NCBI RefSeq assembly: GCF_000247815.1
Contig: NC_021678.1
Span: 30,164,749 to 30,228,748 of the forward strand
DNA: 64,000 nt
From: Ficedula albicollis
Taxonomy: Eukaryota; Chordata; Aves; Passeriformes; Muscicapidae
Direction: 5' to 3'
Positions within the stretch are counted from its first letter, which is position 1; each line of letters starts with the position of its first letter. Position numbers and translations under genes: made by a program. Positions 48,667 to 64,000 of this stretch are shown piece by piece. The notes beneath the pieces are model-generated. The model worked only from the letters and a program-made list of their open reading frames with translations. It was not told the DNA's origin and did no database searches.

Positions 48667-51600
48667 GCTCTCCATCCCGTTCCCAGCGCCGCTGTCCGCG
48701 GTGCTGAGCGGGGACAGCCCCGGCTCCAGCCCTGCCTAAAATAAAGGCTCTGCCTCCATCGAGAACGTTGTGGAGACACGGGGATGTCACATCAGCCCAT
48801 CTGGCTCCTGCATCGGGAGCAGGTTCCTCTCTGAGGGAATCCTAGGAATCGCATAGATATTTCTATCAATCCGTTTTTGTAGCATCACTGGCGCTTAGGG
48901 CACTCTTGCAGAAAAGGACCATTTGCCTGAAATTTTTATGCCTTGAGGCCTCTTTGGCTGAGCTGGTGCTCTGGAGAGTTGCATTGTATTTTTCCTCTTT
49001 GATTCGTGTGTCTGATTGTCCAAAAACCACATGCAGAAATTTAGCTGGAACATTAGAATAATTGCCTTAACTGTGGATAAAAAGATAGAGATAAAGCTCA
49101 CACCTTATGTTTCATACTAATTATATCCAGAGGCATGCAAGGTTTAGCTCATGAAGAAGTTTTGAGGCAATAACACCATCTTATCACAGAAACTACTTAA
49201 TGGTCACAGAGCCCGTAGAAGGTAAATGCATAGGAGCTCAAAACTCCTATTTGCAGGGAGAGATTTCTGTAGACATATTCTGGGCAGCTGGATTTGAACA
49301 TCTTCCAACAAAGTGAAAATATTTCTTATTTATTTCTTTTTTTTATAACTGTGTTTCATAATAAATACTATTGCTTTTTCATCTTTTCCCCATTTATCCA
49401 CTCCTCTCAAATAACCTTCACATATTTGTTCTCAGCATTGAACATACTTCTAATAAACTTGAGATGTGCCATAGAAGAGTTTTTTACTACATGATTAAAT
49501 GGCCATTTCTTCTCTTATATACACAACTTAGCCCTTGCTTCTGTGAAAGTCCGTGCACAGAGTACAAGGCATTTCCCTGAGGAGCACTAAGTCAGCCTGC
49601 CACATTTCTACTTATAAACGTCAGGAGCTCAAATTTGTAATGAAATACAGACTAACAGATAAACTGGAAATGTGATTTACAAGTCTGGTGTTTTCCCAGT
49701 GCAGCAGACAAATTCCATGTATAGAAGTTTAAACCACTTCCTCTGGGTTTTTCCCCACTTGGCTTTTCTGATAAAAGAGAAAATTTATTCTGAACACAAA
49801 TAGCCTATACTAAGACTATGGTGATCATCTTCTCACAAAATACCATTTAAACTCTACATGACAAAGGATGTGATTTCATCAGGTAAAGGCAGTAGGACAC
49901 TTGGCAAGAGGGTAAGAAGCAAACCCACCAAGTTTCTTAGGATCTTAATCTTAACAAAGGACAACTATTTTATGTATCTCATGTTACTTTCCTTATGACC
50001 ACATTCAAATTAAACCAGTGGAAGAAAGTATTAAATGTACATGCAAACATGGTTAAGCGTGTGTATGTATCAATGAACTTGGTAAATAATAATAATGACA
50101 GTAAAAATATCTAATAAAACACAAATCACTGAGAAATTATAAACATAATCCCTTCCATTCAAAATGTGTCACTCCATGGGGCCAGTAATCCAAGACTGTT
50201 TCCATAAGGCTCTGCTGTTTTAACAGCTGTGACATGGTATAAAGTTTCCTATTTGGAGCCTGAGCACAATTAAAGTCCTCCTCAACACCTGATGTAATGG
50301 GCTCTTATTTGCTAATTCACCTCAGTAATCAGCTGATCTTGAGGATGTGCACAATGCTGTGTCCAGAGAAATACAGAGATTATCTTGGAGCATGCACTCA
50401 GGATGCCTTGGACTGCCTATTTATCCCTCCTTAGCTCTTTATGGCAACAGACACTTCATTCTCCTGCCTGTTCCTAATTTCCATTTAGGATTTGGTTTAT
50501 GAGTTGTTTAGAGGCCTCAAGGAGATTATGAACATCTAGTGATAGACACCCTTCAGAGGTTTAAATTAGAGACCAGGCAAGAAAATAGAGAAAGGAAGAA
50601 AGATCAGGGCTAACAAGGGGCAATAACTGCAAACATTGAATTGGAGTCAACTGTGGTAGCTGTTAAATTTTTACCACAATTTTTCCCTCAACTTTATTTC
50701 AGTACAAGTACACACTCATACCTCCTTCTGAATAGGCTTAGATGAGCATCAGCATCCCCATTTCATGGAGAGAAACTCATGGACCAATGACTAACAGTGC
50801 TCTCAGAATCAGAAAAATTCTGGCAAAAATTTGTTTTCTTAATTTTCTTCTTAATTTTTCTTCATAATTTTCATGGCTTTTTAATTAAACCATGAGGACA
50901 TCCTTTCATGCTTCTGTACTCACACCAGTTGTCCTTCACTTGCTTTTCTCTCTAACAGCATTTTTGTAGCCAGGTGTGACCTCAGTTACCTTTTTTTCTC
51001 TTCTGTGTCCTGGTTGACTTTCTTCCCAATATCCAATCTGAATCCCTGGAGCCACAGCTCATGACTTGCCAACTTATTGCTTGCCAGGATAAGTTTCTTT
51101 TCACTTTTTGCCCACTAAAATAAGAGGAAAAAAAAATAGTGGAAGGGAACTTAAAACAAGAACTCCACGAGGTTTCCCTTGCAAATTTTTTGCTGGATTG
51201 ATCCCTGTGCAGCTAGACTAACAGAAAACCTTCTAATATGTAAAGGATACCAACCTTAGGAGAAAAATAAAATTCATGTAAGCATTCATATATTTTTTTT
51301 TTATTTTTGGGACAACATTGGAAAACCAGCTTCCCTTTGGTTTTCCATCCATCTCACAGATTGTTTTTCATGCATCTTTGGTGACATGCTTCTGGGTTGT
51401 TGTGGTGGAGCCTCTGCCATCCTCCTGATCCTTGGGCCTGCTCTGTGATCTCAGAAGCTCCTGATAAACCTTGATGGAACCAGCTGAGTGGTGAAGTGTC
51501 CCTTGACCACACCAATTCAGCCATAAGACACTCCCTGGCTGTACCAGGAGCTCTTGCATGGTAGAGGTGGAAAATACCAGAAACATCAGCTTCCCAAACA

Positions 51601-53960
51601 AAGTGGGAAACACTTTGCTAAGCAATTCTCCTTTGTAACCTTGGTAAACCACTTACCTGAGCTGTGGCCTGAGTGGAGGGGCACCACTGTGAGCTGTAGC
51701 CTGGGTGGAAGGATGCAATTGTTAGACACTCTGGGAAGCTACAAAAAAAGCCCAGTAGTTATTGACTCGGGTTATGGTCAGGAGGGAAACTTACTGATGG
51801 CCAAAGTCAGTCATCTTGTGACTCTATAGATGGTGATCCTAAGTGAGACCCTTTGAGTTCTGGACTGCAGCAGCTGCACCAGCACCTCCTTCTAACTGGG
51901 GCACCTCCCAGAGGTCCAAGCCAAGCTTGTGGTACTCAAAGGACTGTCTCTGACAAAAAGGCTGAGGCTAATTTCCCCCCTCCCTGCCCATCTCTACATT
52001 CCTCAAAGTGAAATCCTGGCCTGTCAGGAAATGCAAAAGGATTTGGTGTGAGTATTTCACTGAACCTGAGAGGAATGTGTTTGATGGGTACCTTTTCACC
52101 CATAGAAATAGGTGTGCACATCATTTTACCTGTGTGCCTGTGAATTGATTATGGTATGAATGTTACTATCTCAAAGCTACGGTTCAGTCATTGTTATAAT
52201 TGCAGTGAGCCCTACTGAATCACTTTGTAAATGTTAAAGAATTCAATGAATAAATGCTGCTAAACCCTTTTGCACCCTTATCTTTGCATCCATATCCTTT
52301 ACACCTTTCCTTTGCCTGCTTTTGCATTCCCAGATTCCATAAAATTGCTTCTCATTTGATCTTCCTTTTTAAGCTTTAACCTGTTTAAATAGTAAATAGT
52401 AGAGTGAATCTTGCCATCAAGCCCTGTCAAGTTGCATTTCCACACATTCATATTAAACCCTGCTTTTTCCCATGCCTTTGATGGTGTTTCTTTAAGCAGC
52501 CAAACCAGTGATTTTTGAGAGTTGTAAGAAGAGGTTTCTACCAGGTAGATGTGCCTGGTTCTGTGACAAACTTTGTGGACCTGCCTTGTGTGGATTGAAC
52601 TGTTTTATTTGGCCTCTGCTACATCTGGTCCCTTGGTTTTCTGCTTCAGCTGACACATAAAAAAATATTTATTTGCCCAGGCTGTGGCATCTCATGAGAT
52701 GGGGCCTGTGATCCAGTTTTCTTGCATTGGCAATGACACCAAGTGCCAAGTAAAGGTTTGTATTCTGGGCAAATCCTTATACTAGTGTGATGTTTTCATT
52801 CTTGCTCACAGCAGGGAGATCAAACAGAAGAATGGGCTGCAGATAGCTGAAGAAAAACAAAACTCTGGGAATTTATTGCTTTATTTTTTCCACAGTGAGA
52901 ATAAGGGAAAAAAATGCAGCACCTCTTGGCAAACAAAAAGTTATATTACATACAATTTGCCAGAACTGTGTATGAAAATAAGTTAAAATTATTTGGATTG
53001 TTCATGTAGAGACAAAGAAAAGGTAACATGGTAAAAGAATTAAAAAGGACATGGTTGCAGAAGGTGGGAACATCTGTTCTGTTTCTTCTAATGACAGAAC
53101 TTGTGTCTATTCATGTTAACAAAAAGTAGAAAATATATACAAAATATTATAATTTTTGTTCTGTGTGTGATTGACTGTGGAAAACTCACTCCACCAGAAA
53201 AGTTTAAGACTTAATATACTAACTAGTATCAGTGACTTACACAGAGATGAAGAGCAGCATGAACACTAACAACTACATATAGAAAGATAATAAATTCTGT
53301 GCTTAAGTTGCTCAGCAATTATTAGAATCAGAAAGACGGGGAGTAAAGCAAAGCTTGTTAGAGAGTTCTGACACCTGAGTGAGAAATGTTTCATGTCAGC
53401 CCCTGCCAGCCAGCACTTTGGCCACAGCTCTGGCCCAGGGTCACAGTTTATATTGTGACTGTTGCATAGACAGCATCACATCGATTGATTTCATTTTAGC
53501 TTCCCTGGTAATTTTGTTAAACACTTGCTGGTGGCTGTGACTTGATTCTGGTCAAGAGTTATTCTTTGGAAGTGTTTTTCTTTCCTTAAAAGAAATTAAA
53601 TACTCCGAAGTTAATCAGAGACCTCATGTGCTTTTTTACATGTCACAAGGTCATGTATCTTGGGCTGATGACAGGATTGAAAATGGAGACAAAGTGGTCA
53701 GAGGCTGCACTAATCCCTGGCATGAGGGATATGGAGGAGCAGCAAATAAAGCAGGGTCTATGTTAAGTGGGTGGGCAAATGCTTTTGAAACAATCCTCTA
53801 AATAGACTGCTTCCTCTTTTTCCTATGTGTACCTGGCTAACACTGTTTTGTGTTTTCCCTGGGTCAGCTCTGGAGCTGATCCTGAGAATTTTGCCTTCCA
53901 GAGAGCCACAGGAAGAGGGATATTGTCCATGTACCTGTGAAAATATTCCTTGAGTTCAGA
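48667..53960. other. Gene-free stretch
   Basis: AT-rich non-coding DNA. A repeat-free block at 50230-50350 (TTTGCTAATTCACC, CAGTAATCAGCTGATC) is a possible conserved element. No exon, RNA or transposon recognised. Confidence 0.4.
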
Positions 53961-54127
53961 TGAACAGATCTGAATAACCCAAGCTGCACTCCATCTTTTT
54001 AAATTATGAACAGATTTAAATAACCCAAGCTGCACTCCATCTTTTTAAATCCTTGCTCACTCTAAGCCCTATGTGTAACTGCTGCTAAGTCCTTGCTCAC
54101 TCTAAGACCTATGTGTAACTGCTCTAA
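53961..54127. repeat. Two abutting tandem duplications, 46-bp and 40-bp units
   Basis: First pair: TGAACAGAT...CCATCTTTTTAAAT at 53961 and 54007 (46 bp). Second pair: TCCTTGCTCACTCTAAG...GTGTAACTGCT at 54050 and 54090 (40 bp). The second begins where the first ends, the same back-to-back arrangement as at 8369-8706. Confidence 0.92.
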
Positions 54128-54933
54128 GGGAAAGTTTGGGGAAGTCTGCCTGCCACAGAAATCCTTCTGTGATTTCCTTTAAAAATTCATGCCAGATATA
54201 GATTTATACTTGGTTTATTTGCTTTCCTACTAAATATTCCTGTCCCTCACACATGCTCCCTCTGCATAAGCCAAATATTTCTCTGTTTGAGCTCTAATGC
54301 CCCAGTGATGGCCACAAATAAAAATATAGCATGAAAAAATGCAGCAAAATCTTTCAGCAGCAAAGAGCTTTAAGAAGGTGGCTTGTGTCCATTGCTCCAG
54401 CAGGATGAAACTCAGCATTTCAGTGCAAACAAGCAAGCAGTGTCTCTGGGCAGCACATAGCTTCAGAAAAGCGTTGGTGTAGTTGGAAAAAAAAAAAAAA
54501 AAAACCAACAAAAAAACCCCTCACCAAACCAACCAAATAAAAACCAAACCAGCTTTTATGTTCAGATTCACTATATATGTAGATGTGTGTCTGAATGACT
54601 TTTAGCGTGCCCTATGCAAGGACACAGGTGGTATTCCCTCTCTTTTTCACAGAAATGCAGATGAACATATTTTAGTCTGTTTTGCAGAAAGGTGTTTTGG
54701 CTCTTAGGAACCCCATGCTTTTGAAATTCTGCAAATTTCAAAGGAAACAACGAATTGCCTCCCTCCCTGTGGGGCCTGTGGGGCTCCAAGGTTTTGGCCT
54801 GAGTCACAAGCAGAGATTGAATCAGGACTGTGATAACCCTGCATGGGACTGGAGAGCCTCTGGCTTTTGCTCTGACCCCAGCCCAGAAACAGCCTCTGAC
54901 ACAGGTGTGGGACAGCTGGAATTTGAAGGTGAC
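54128..54933. other. Gene-free stretch
   Basis: Non-coding. Includes an A-run and A/C-rich low-complexity tract at 54487-54553. No gene recognised. Confidence 0.4.
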
Positions 54934-55565
<632 letters not shown>

Positions 55566-57025
55566 GGAAAATTTCCTGAAGTATTTATTTTACCTGAATG
55601 CTTAGATAAGACTCCTTCACACTTCAAGGCACATCTCTTTTTATTTCTTTTAAGTAATTATATATAATTAATAATAATAAGAAGAAGAATAAAAATTTCT
55701 AGCTCTTCATGTGTATGCTGAGGGCTGCAAAGCTGTAAAATAAGGACTTCTGCTATTGTGTCAGCAATTTGGCCTGATGCTGGCTTAAACTGCCTTACAA
55801 GAGGAGCAAACAGCTTACACTGACCACAGCTCCAACCCTCAGACTGCAGATCAGGCCAGCAACCAGGGAAAAAAAGCCTTGTGGCACCTGTGTGAGGGGA
55901 CAGGAATGCTCCTGCAATCTGGTTAAATGGAGTAGCAGGGAAATCCTCTTTTTGGATGAGGGCACCTGAGAGAGTTCAGTCAGAATGTATTTGTGCTGCT
56001 GCTCCCATGGCTCACAATGCAGCAGCAAATTTGGGCACTGAAATGGCCCCATCTCGACTGCAGGAAGGTCCTGCAAGACAGGGCACATTCACCTCACAGC
56101 TCAGCCCCACGTTTGGCAGGGGAGCCCAGGGAGGCTTTGAGCGGGGATAATTCCCTCCTTGGCAAAGGCAGCCCAGGCCAGGGCTCCCCTCTTTTTCTGG
56201 GGCTGGGGGCGATGCTGCGCAGTCCAGGCAAGGCAGAAATTTTAAACTATCCTCTCCCTCCAGGTCTCCCTGGCAGATTTGTTTTGTCACATTCATCTCT
56301 TTTCTTTTTAACAACGCTTTTCCCTCCCCTTGAAGTTTTCCAGTCTTGACCAGCAGTTTCAGTGTCACCTCTCCAAATGTCACCTGTGATCCCCTCCTTC
56401 ACCCCGGTTGCCTTTCCCCAGATCATTTCTACCCACTTCATAAAAAACCCAACCAAATCAGCATCACCACAGCATCCTTCCCTCCGGATCTGGAGCCGTG
56501 CATCTGGCTGGGACACAGTGGAGGCCACACCAGGGGCCCGTGGGCAGGGCAAAGGCCAGGGAGAGTCACGGTGCCCAGGTGCTTGGGGTTCTGCCCCACA
56601 CTGCAAAAACCCAGTAAAAACCCTCAGGGCTGGGCTGCCAATCAGAATGAAAGCAAGAGCTGTTCAGAAAACACCTGCAAATATCTGTATTTGTGCACAC
56701 AGGCTGTGCAGGTGTATTTGGATGTGCCTGTGCATCTGTGTGTTGTCACCCACACACGGATGTGCCTCCCACTGACAGGAGAGGTTTGGGGGTGACCTGG
56801 GCACTCCCCGCATGGGGTGGCAGAGTCTGGGGTGGCACCTGGCAGGCTGGGCACCCCCGGGACACCGGCACCACCACGGGCACGGACACAAACAGGGCAG
56901 GGATGGGATCTGTGGGCACAGGGAGCACCACAAGGGCTGGGTCAGAGCTGAGCACGGGGCTGGAAACGCCCCAAACTGGGCAAAATGACCCTCTAGAAGC
57001 AGAGCCCACAGCCCCCTGCTCAAAA
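55566..57025. other. Intergenic stretch downstream of VAX1
   Basis: AT-rich at first (AATAATAATAAGAAGAAG near 55670), then increasingly GC-rich with G-rich patches. Several short frames overlap on both strands between 55990 and 57120, but none shows a family match or splice context. No gene is supported. Confidence 0.4.

Positions 57026-60719
<3,694 letters not shown>

Positions 60720-60777
<58 letters not shown>
60720..60777 (+). repeat. Poly-G run, 58 nt
   Basis: 58 consecutive G between GCTCGGCCT and CCCGGCCGCAGCGG within a CpG-rich segment of probable VAX1 intron 2. Confidence 0.95.
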
Positions 60778-60780
<3 letters not shown>

Positions 60781-60962
60781 GGCCGCAGCGGCGAAATCTC
60801 CGCGCAGCCGGGCACACCGAGCCTGGGGCAGCTGCTCCGGGCCCGGCAGGAGTTTGGCTTTGCGGCCAAGCTCCTCCGATGCCCTCGGACCGGGCCGCCT
60901 CGCCCATTGGGAGAGCCCAGTGCGGGGACACGAGGGACCCTCTTGGACAGCAGCTCCCCTTC

Positions 60963-61419
60963 CCTAGGCACACGCAGTTAGGGACACGCGCATTAGGGAC
61001 ACACACACTGCTAGGGACACACAAACTAGGGATACACAAACTAGGGATACACACACTAGGGATACACACACACTAGGGACACACACACTAGGGACACACA
61101 CACTAGGGACACACACACTAGGGACACACACACTAGGGACACACACACTAGGGACACACACACTAGGGACACACACACTAGGGACACACACACTAGGGAC
61201 ACACACACTAGGGACACACACACTAGGGACACACACACTAGGGACACACACACTACACACTAGGGACATACGCTGCTAGGGACACACACACTAGGGACAC
61301 ACACACACTAGGGACACACACACTAGGGACACATACACTGCTAGGGACACGCTGCTAGGGACACACACACTAGGGACACATACGCTTGGGACACACGCTG
61401 CTAGGGACACACGCAGTTG
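60963..61419. repeat. 15-bp satellite TAGGGACACACACAC, main island
   Basis: Regular 15-bp units, TAGGGACACACACAC, from about 61056 to 61256, flanked by looser variants containing CTGCTAGGGACAC, TAGGGATACACA and CACGCAGTTAGGG. Since 15 is a multiple of three, each strand gives a repeated pentapeptide frame (VCVSL on the minus strand), which is not a real protein. Confidence 0.95.
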
Positions 61420-61863
61420 CATTGATGTGCCCAAATGGAGGAAGCACCACTTTCATCTCATCCACTGGCAAAGGCTAAAATTAAAGCCTATTTAATGTCT
61501 AGGTCCAGAGAGTGGAAAAGTTAAATATTGCTCATATTTAAATATGACTGACAGGAGAGACTGATCCTGCACCAAGAATCCCAGGTGGTCTGTCCTCCTT
61601 TCCAGAAAAACAAAGCCCAATGAGTTGCCTCCAAACCCCATTTTCAAAGCTCAAATCACTTTAAATCAATTTCTGCTGCAGGTGTCCAAATAAGCTCCCA
61701 TTTCTACCATCTCTTTTTGGTAAAAATAGCTTATCCTCTGACATCTGGAGAGGTGAAGGTGTTACCAAGCACTGAGCTGTCAGAATCCCTGTCATCATTT
61801 TATTTCTGGTTGTTTAAAGTCCCATTAGTTCGATTTTTGTTCTTCTTTTGTGCTCATTACCAT

Positions 61864-62040
61864 CGGACACACACTGCTAGGGACACACGCAGTTATGGAC
61901 ACACACACTAGGGTTACACACACTAGGGACACACACACTAGAGATACGCATACTAGAGACACACACACTAGGGACACACGCTGCTAGGGACACACACACA
62001 CACATTAGGGACACACACACTCGGGACACACGCTGCTAGG
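61864..62040. repeat. 15-bp satellite, second island
   Basis: Degenerate copies of the same unit (CTGCTAGGGACACACGC, ACTAGGGTTACACAC, ACTAGAGATACGCAT, ACTAGAGACACACAC), about 445 bases left-to-right after the main island. More diverged than the main island. Confidence 0.93.
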
Positions 62041-62297
62041 TTCTTTGGCCAGGATGCTCAGGATTTTGAGGTTCGAGTGATGAGCACTGGTTACTGATAG
62101 CAGAATTAATTCTATGTTAAATGCCTTTAACAGTCTTTAACATGCTAAAAATGAAAGAAATTTAAGCATGTCTGTACAGGGGAAGGACCAGATTATCTTC
62201 TAGGTAGACAGTTTAATTAAAGAAATAGAAAGCCAGGAGCCTTTTTGCTGCTGAAGATAATAATAATAACCTGGTTAAAGTGGAAAATCTGGTCCAT

Positions 62298-62337
62298 GCT
62301 AGGGACGCACGCAGTTAGGGACACACTCTGCTAGGGG
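62298..62337. repeat. 15-bp satellite, third small island
   Basis: About three degenerate copies (GCTAGGGACGCACGCAG, TTAGGGACACACTCTG, CTAGGGG). It is about 240 bases from the exon 2 donor. Confidence 0.88.
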
Positions 62338-62521
62338 TCCCTCGCCAGGATGCCTCAGCCACGAGCCCCTCAGCTCCATCCCACCGGCGGGACGCGTCCC
62401 CCCCTGCCCAGACACGCGTGGGCACCTCGGGGCTGCCTCGCCCCTCGCCCCCGCTGTGGCTCAGGGCCGTGTGCTTGGGCCTGCAGGAGATGCCCGGGCC
62501 GGGAAGGGGGTCCCGCGGAGC

Positions 62522-62547
62522 AGGGCAGGGCAGGGCAGGGCAGGGCA
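62522..62547 (+). repeat. (GGGCA)5 repeat, predicted G-quadruplex
   Basis: Five GGG tracts at 62523, 62528, 62533, 62538 and 62543, each separated by CA. Four or more G3 tracts with two-base loops satisfy the usual G-quadruplex pattern. It lies 30 to 54 bases into VAX1 intron 2 and the G-rich strand is the template strand. Confidence 0.9.
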
Positions 62548-62576
62548 GCCGCGGCTCCCCGTCCTTGGGGCGCTAC

Positions 62577-62764
62577 CTGAGTCTCGGAGAGATTGAGCTG
62601 GCGGGCCAGCTCGGTGCGCTCCCGCCCCACGACGTACTGGCAGCGCTGGAACTCCATCTCCAGGCGGTACAGCTGCTCGGCCGTGAAGGAGGTGCGGGTC
62701 CGCTTGGGACGGTCCAGATCAAGCCCCTTAGGCAGAATAATCTCTCGGATTGAACCTTTGGCAT
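62577..62764 (-). CDS. VAX1: VAX1 homeobox exon 2
   Basis: Ventral anterior homeobox 1 is a nuclear homeodomain transcription factor that patterns the optic stalk, optic disc and ventral forebrain, in part by repressing Pax6-driven eye fate. The exon is 188 bp: acceptor TTTTTTTGCCAG (AG at 62766-62765), then AT completing an Asp codon, then 62 codons to ...LNLSETQ, then donor CAG|GTAGCG (GT at 62576-62575). It encodes the conserved [17 protein letters not shown] lead and homeodomain residues 1-44 ([18 protein letters not shown] in helix 1, [17 protein letters not shown] in helix 2 and the turn). The 44/45 split is the classic homeobox intron site. Recognition-helix residues W48, F49, N51 and R53 belong to exon 3, which is not visible. 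VAX2 has a nearly identical homeodomain; the IREII lead and the SHTN1 neighbour favour VAX1. Confidence 0.95.
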
Positions 62765-63260
62765 CTGGCAAAAAAAGGCGCAGTCAGCTTCATACCTAGG
62801 CAGCCCTCCTCTGCTTTTTGCTCCCTGTTAATGCTTTCTAATTTTTCCAAGGGAAAGGCGCTCCCAGCGCCCTCAGGACTGAGATACGAGTCGGGATGGA
62901 GCAGGGTCCCTGCGATTGAGACACCGCACCTGGCCACTGCACCCAAGGAAGGAAAAAACCCACAACAGAGAAGGAAGGAGGGGGCGATGGGGGCACAGGG
63001 CTCCATAATTAATCCCCTCAGCCCATTTAAAAATTATTTTGAATATATGCACTCCCAGTACCACCCTGCGGCATTACCCACGGCCCCTCTGGGAAGCTGG
63101 GGAAGAGATCCTCCAGGCCAGGCTTTGTGCCTGAAGTGCTGGGCTACTCTTTGTTCCCCCTGGGCTCCGAGTTAGGACTTTCTGGTAGCCACCATATACA
63201 CTCCGTCTGCCCCAAAATATAAACTCTTCTTATTATTGTTTTAATAACAAGTTTCTCACG

Positions 63261-63262
<2 letters not shown>

Positions 63263-63299
<37 letters not shown>

Positions 63300-63310
63300 A
63301 AAAAAAAAAA
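63263..63310 (+). repeat. A35-GG-A11 poly-A block
   Basis: 35 A (63263-63297), GG, then about 11 A before GCTTTCC. A purine-only tract 130 bases from the A-G-A block at 63441, with only two G in the middle; a small counterpart of the larger blocks. Confidence 0.95.
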
Positions 63311-63440
63311 GCTTTCCGGGCAGAGGCAGCGCTGGCCCGACCTGGCTGCCTGCCACTGTGAACGTGGGGACACCTCCAGCCCACCCTGCACCGCTGCCGC
63401 TGCCGCTTTGGTGTTTTGGCAACCAGAAGAAGCAGGAGGG

Positions 63441-63532
<92 letters not shown>

Positions 63533-63590
63533 GGGGGGAAAAAAAAAAAAAAAAAAAAAAAAAAGAAAAAAGGAGGGGGGAGGGAAAGAA
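63441..63590 (+). repeat. A32-G59-A26 homopurine block with mixed edge
   Basis: 32 A (63441-63472), 59 G (63473-63531), A, six G, then 26 A (63539-63564), then GAAAAAAGGAGGGGGGAGGG. The smallest A-G-A block and the only one whose G core ends in mixed A/G. The whole 150 bases is purine on the plus strand. Confidence 0.95.
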
Positions 63591-64000
63591 ACCAAGGCAC
63601 CAACCAGCCCGCAGAAACCTCACTTTTCTGGTAGCCCCGACTGAAGGAAAGCGAGATAAATCTCATTAAAACGACTGTCAAGCTAGAGCCAGATTCGGGT
63701 TACCTTAAAGCCTTCTCAACTTTGCTTGCCGTAATTTTACCTCCTCGGTACGTTTTAAATCAGAGACAATCACATAATTTTAATCTGACCCTTCTCTGGG
63801 TCAACCAGTGGCTCAAGGATTAATTCTGGCTTTCAAGGCCTGCTTGCCACATATTTTGTTCCGATTCTCTTCTCTCCCTCCTCCCCCAAAACGCACCTTA
63901 ATATAACTGAAATTTCTTCAGGTACAATTTTTTTTTTTTTTGGAGGGAGTACGAATAAGATGGTTTAGCTAATTTCGCCTGGAGAAAGGACGAAGGTTGA

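Larger units (their letters stand above)
60778..62576 (-). other. VAX1: VAX1 intron 2, part near exon 2
   Basis: Begins at the exon 2 donor (GT at 62576-62575) and extends leftward. It holds three islands of a 15-bp satellite (listed separately) separated by unique AT-rich DNA at 61420-61863 and 62041-62297. Sequence just left of two islands is similar (CTAGGTTCTTTGGCCAGGATG at about 62036, CTAGGGGTCCCTCGCCAGGATG at about 62331), which points to duplication of the flank. No exon recognised in the unique parts. Confidence 0.65.
62765..64000 (-). other. VAX1: VAX1 intron 1
   Basis: Starts at the exon 2 acceptor. It contains two A-rich blocks and, at 63600-64000, repeat-free sequence with several TAAT cores (GATTAATTC near 63820, ATAATTTTAATC near 63774) that may be conserved regulatory DNA. 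No VAX1 exon 1 coding sequence was recognised, so exon 1 lies to the right of the window or under the poly-G run at 63473. Confidence 0.6.

Noticed and set aside
60964..61269. Minus-strand protein of repeated VCVSL pentapeptides
   Set aside because: It is the translation of a 15-bp intronic satellite in VAX1; every frame of a stop-free 15-mer array is open.
60963..61419. Interstitial telomeric repeat, suggested by TAGGG
   Set aside because: The unit is TAGGGACACACACAC (15 bp), not TTAGGG; no run of telomeric hexamers is present.
62350..62580. Separate plus-strand gene overlapping the VAX1 exon 2 region
   Set aside because: The frames are shadows of CpG-rich DNA; the minus-strand homeobox with both splice sites explains the region.

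Overview
This is a vertebrate, almost certainly avian, nuclear window; the CR1 retrotransposon fragments and the T/G-rich low-complexity blocks suggest a songbird. It is mostly non-coding. Only two protein-coding exons can be supported, both on the minus strand: SHTN1 (shootin-1) exon 2 at 3360-3412 and the homeobox exon 2 of VAX1 at 62577-62764. The order SHTN1 then VAX1 on one strand matches the vertebrate arrangement (human 10q25), so the window runs from inside SHTN1 at the left, through about 45 kb without genes, into VAX1 at the right.

Layout. 1-10540 is SHTN1 intron around one 53-bp exon. 10540-12250 is a GC/CpG-rich island, interrupted by two poly-G blocks and a 44-bp minisatellite; it is the best visible candidate for the SHTN1 promoter, though exon 1 is not readable. 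12250-13080 is an antisense, 5'-truncated CR1 LINE with a decayed reverse-transcriptase C-terminus. 13-57 kb is gene-free DNA with many short tandem duplications (units 40 to 1076 bp), microsatellites, a second CR1 fragment at 45.3 kb and several TAAT-rich blocks that look like enhancer or conserved non-coding candidates. 57026-58399 looks like the VAX1 3' UTR. 58400-62576 should hold VAX1 exon 3 and intron 2, but exon 3 is not visible. 62577-62764 is exon 2 and the rest is VAX1 intron 1. VAX1 exon 1 is not seen.

The dominant oddity is ten long poly-G runs (44 to 1362 nt, about 4.46 kb, 7% of the window), all G on the plus strand and never C. Four are flanked by poly-A on both sides; six sit in GC-rich DNA. 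They are most likely consensus or assembly artefacts over hard-to-sequence purine-rich or CpG-island DNA, and they probably hide real sequence, including VAX1 exon 3. The long poly-Gly and poly-Pro reading frames across them are not genes.

The two genes are neighbours by synteny and both act in nervous-system development (VAX1 in optic stalk and ventral forebrain patterning, SHTN1 in axon formation), but the sequence shows no direct link. I found no previously undescribed gene system. The observations worth following are the poly-G blocks, the near-identical 1076-bp tandem duplication, the 15-bp satellite islands and G-rich repeat in VAX1 intron 2, and the TAAT-rich non-coding blocks.
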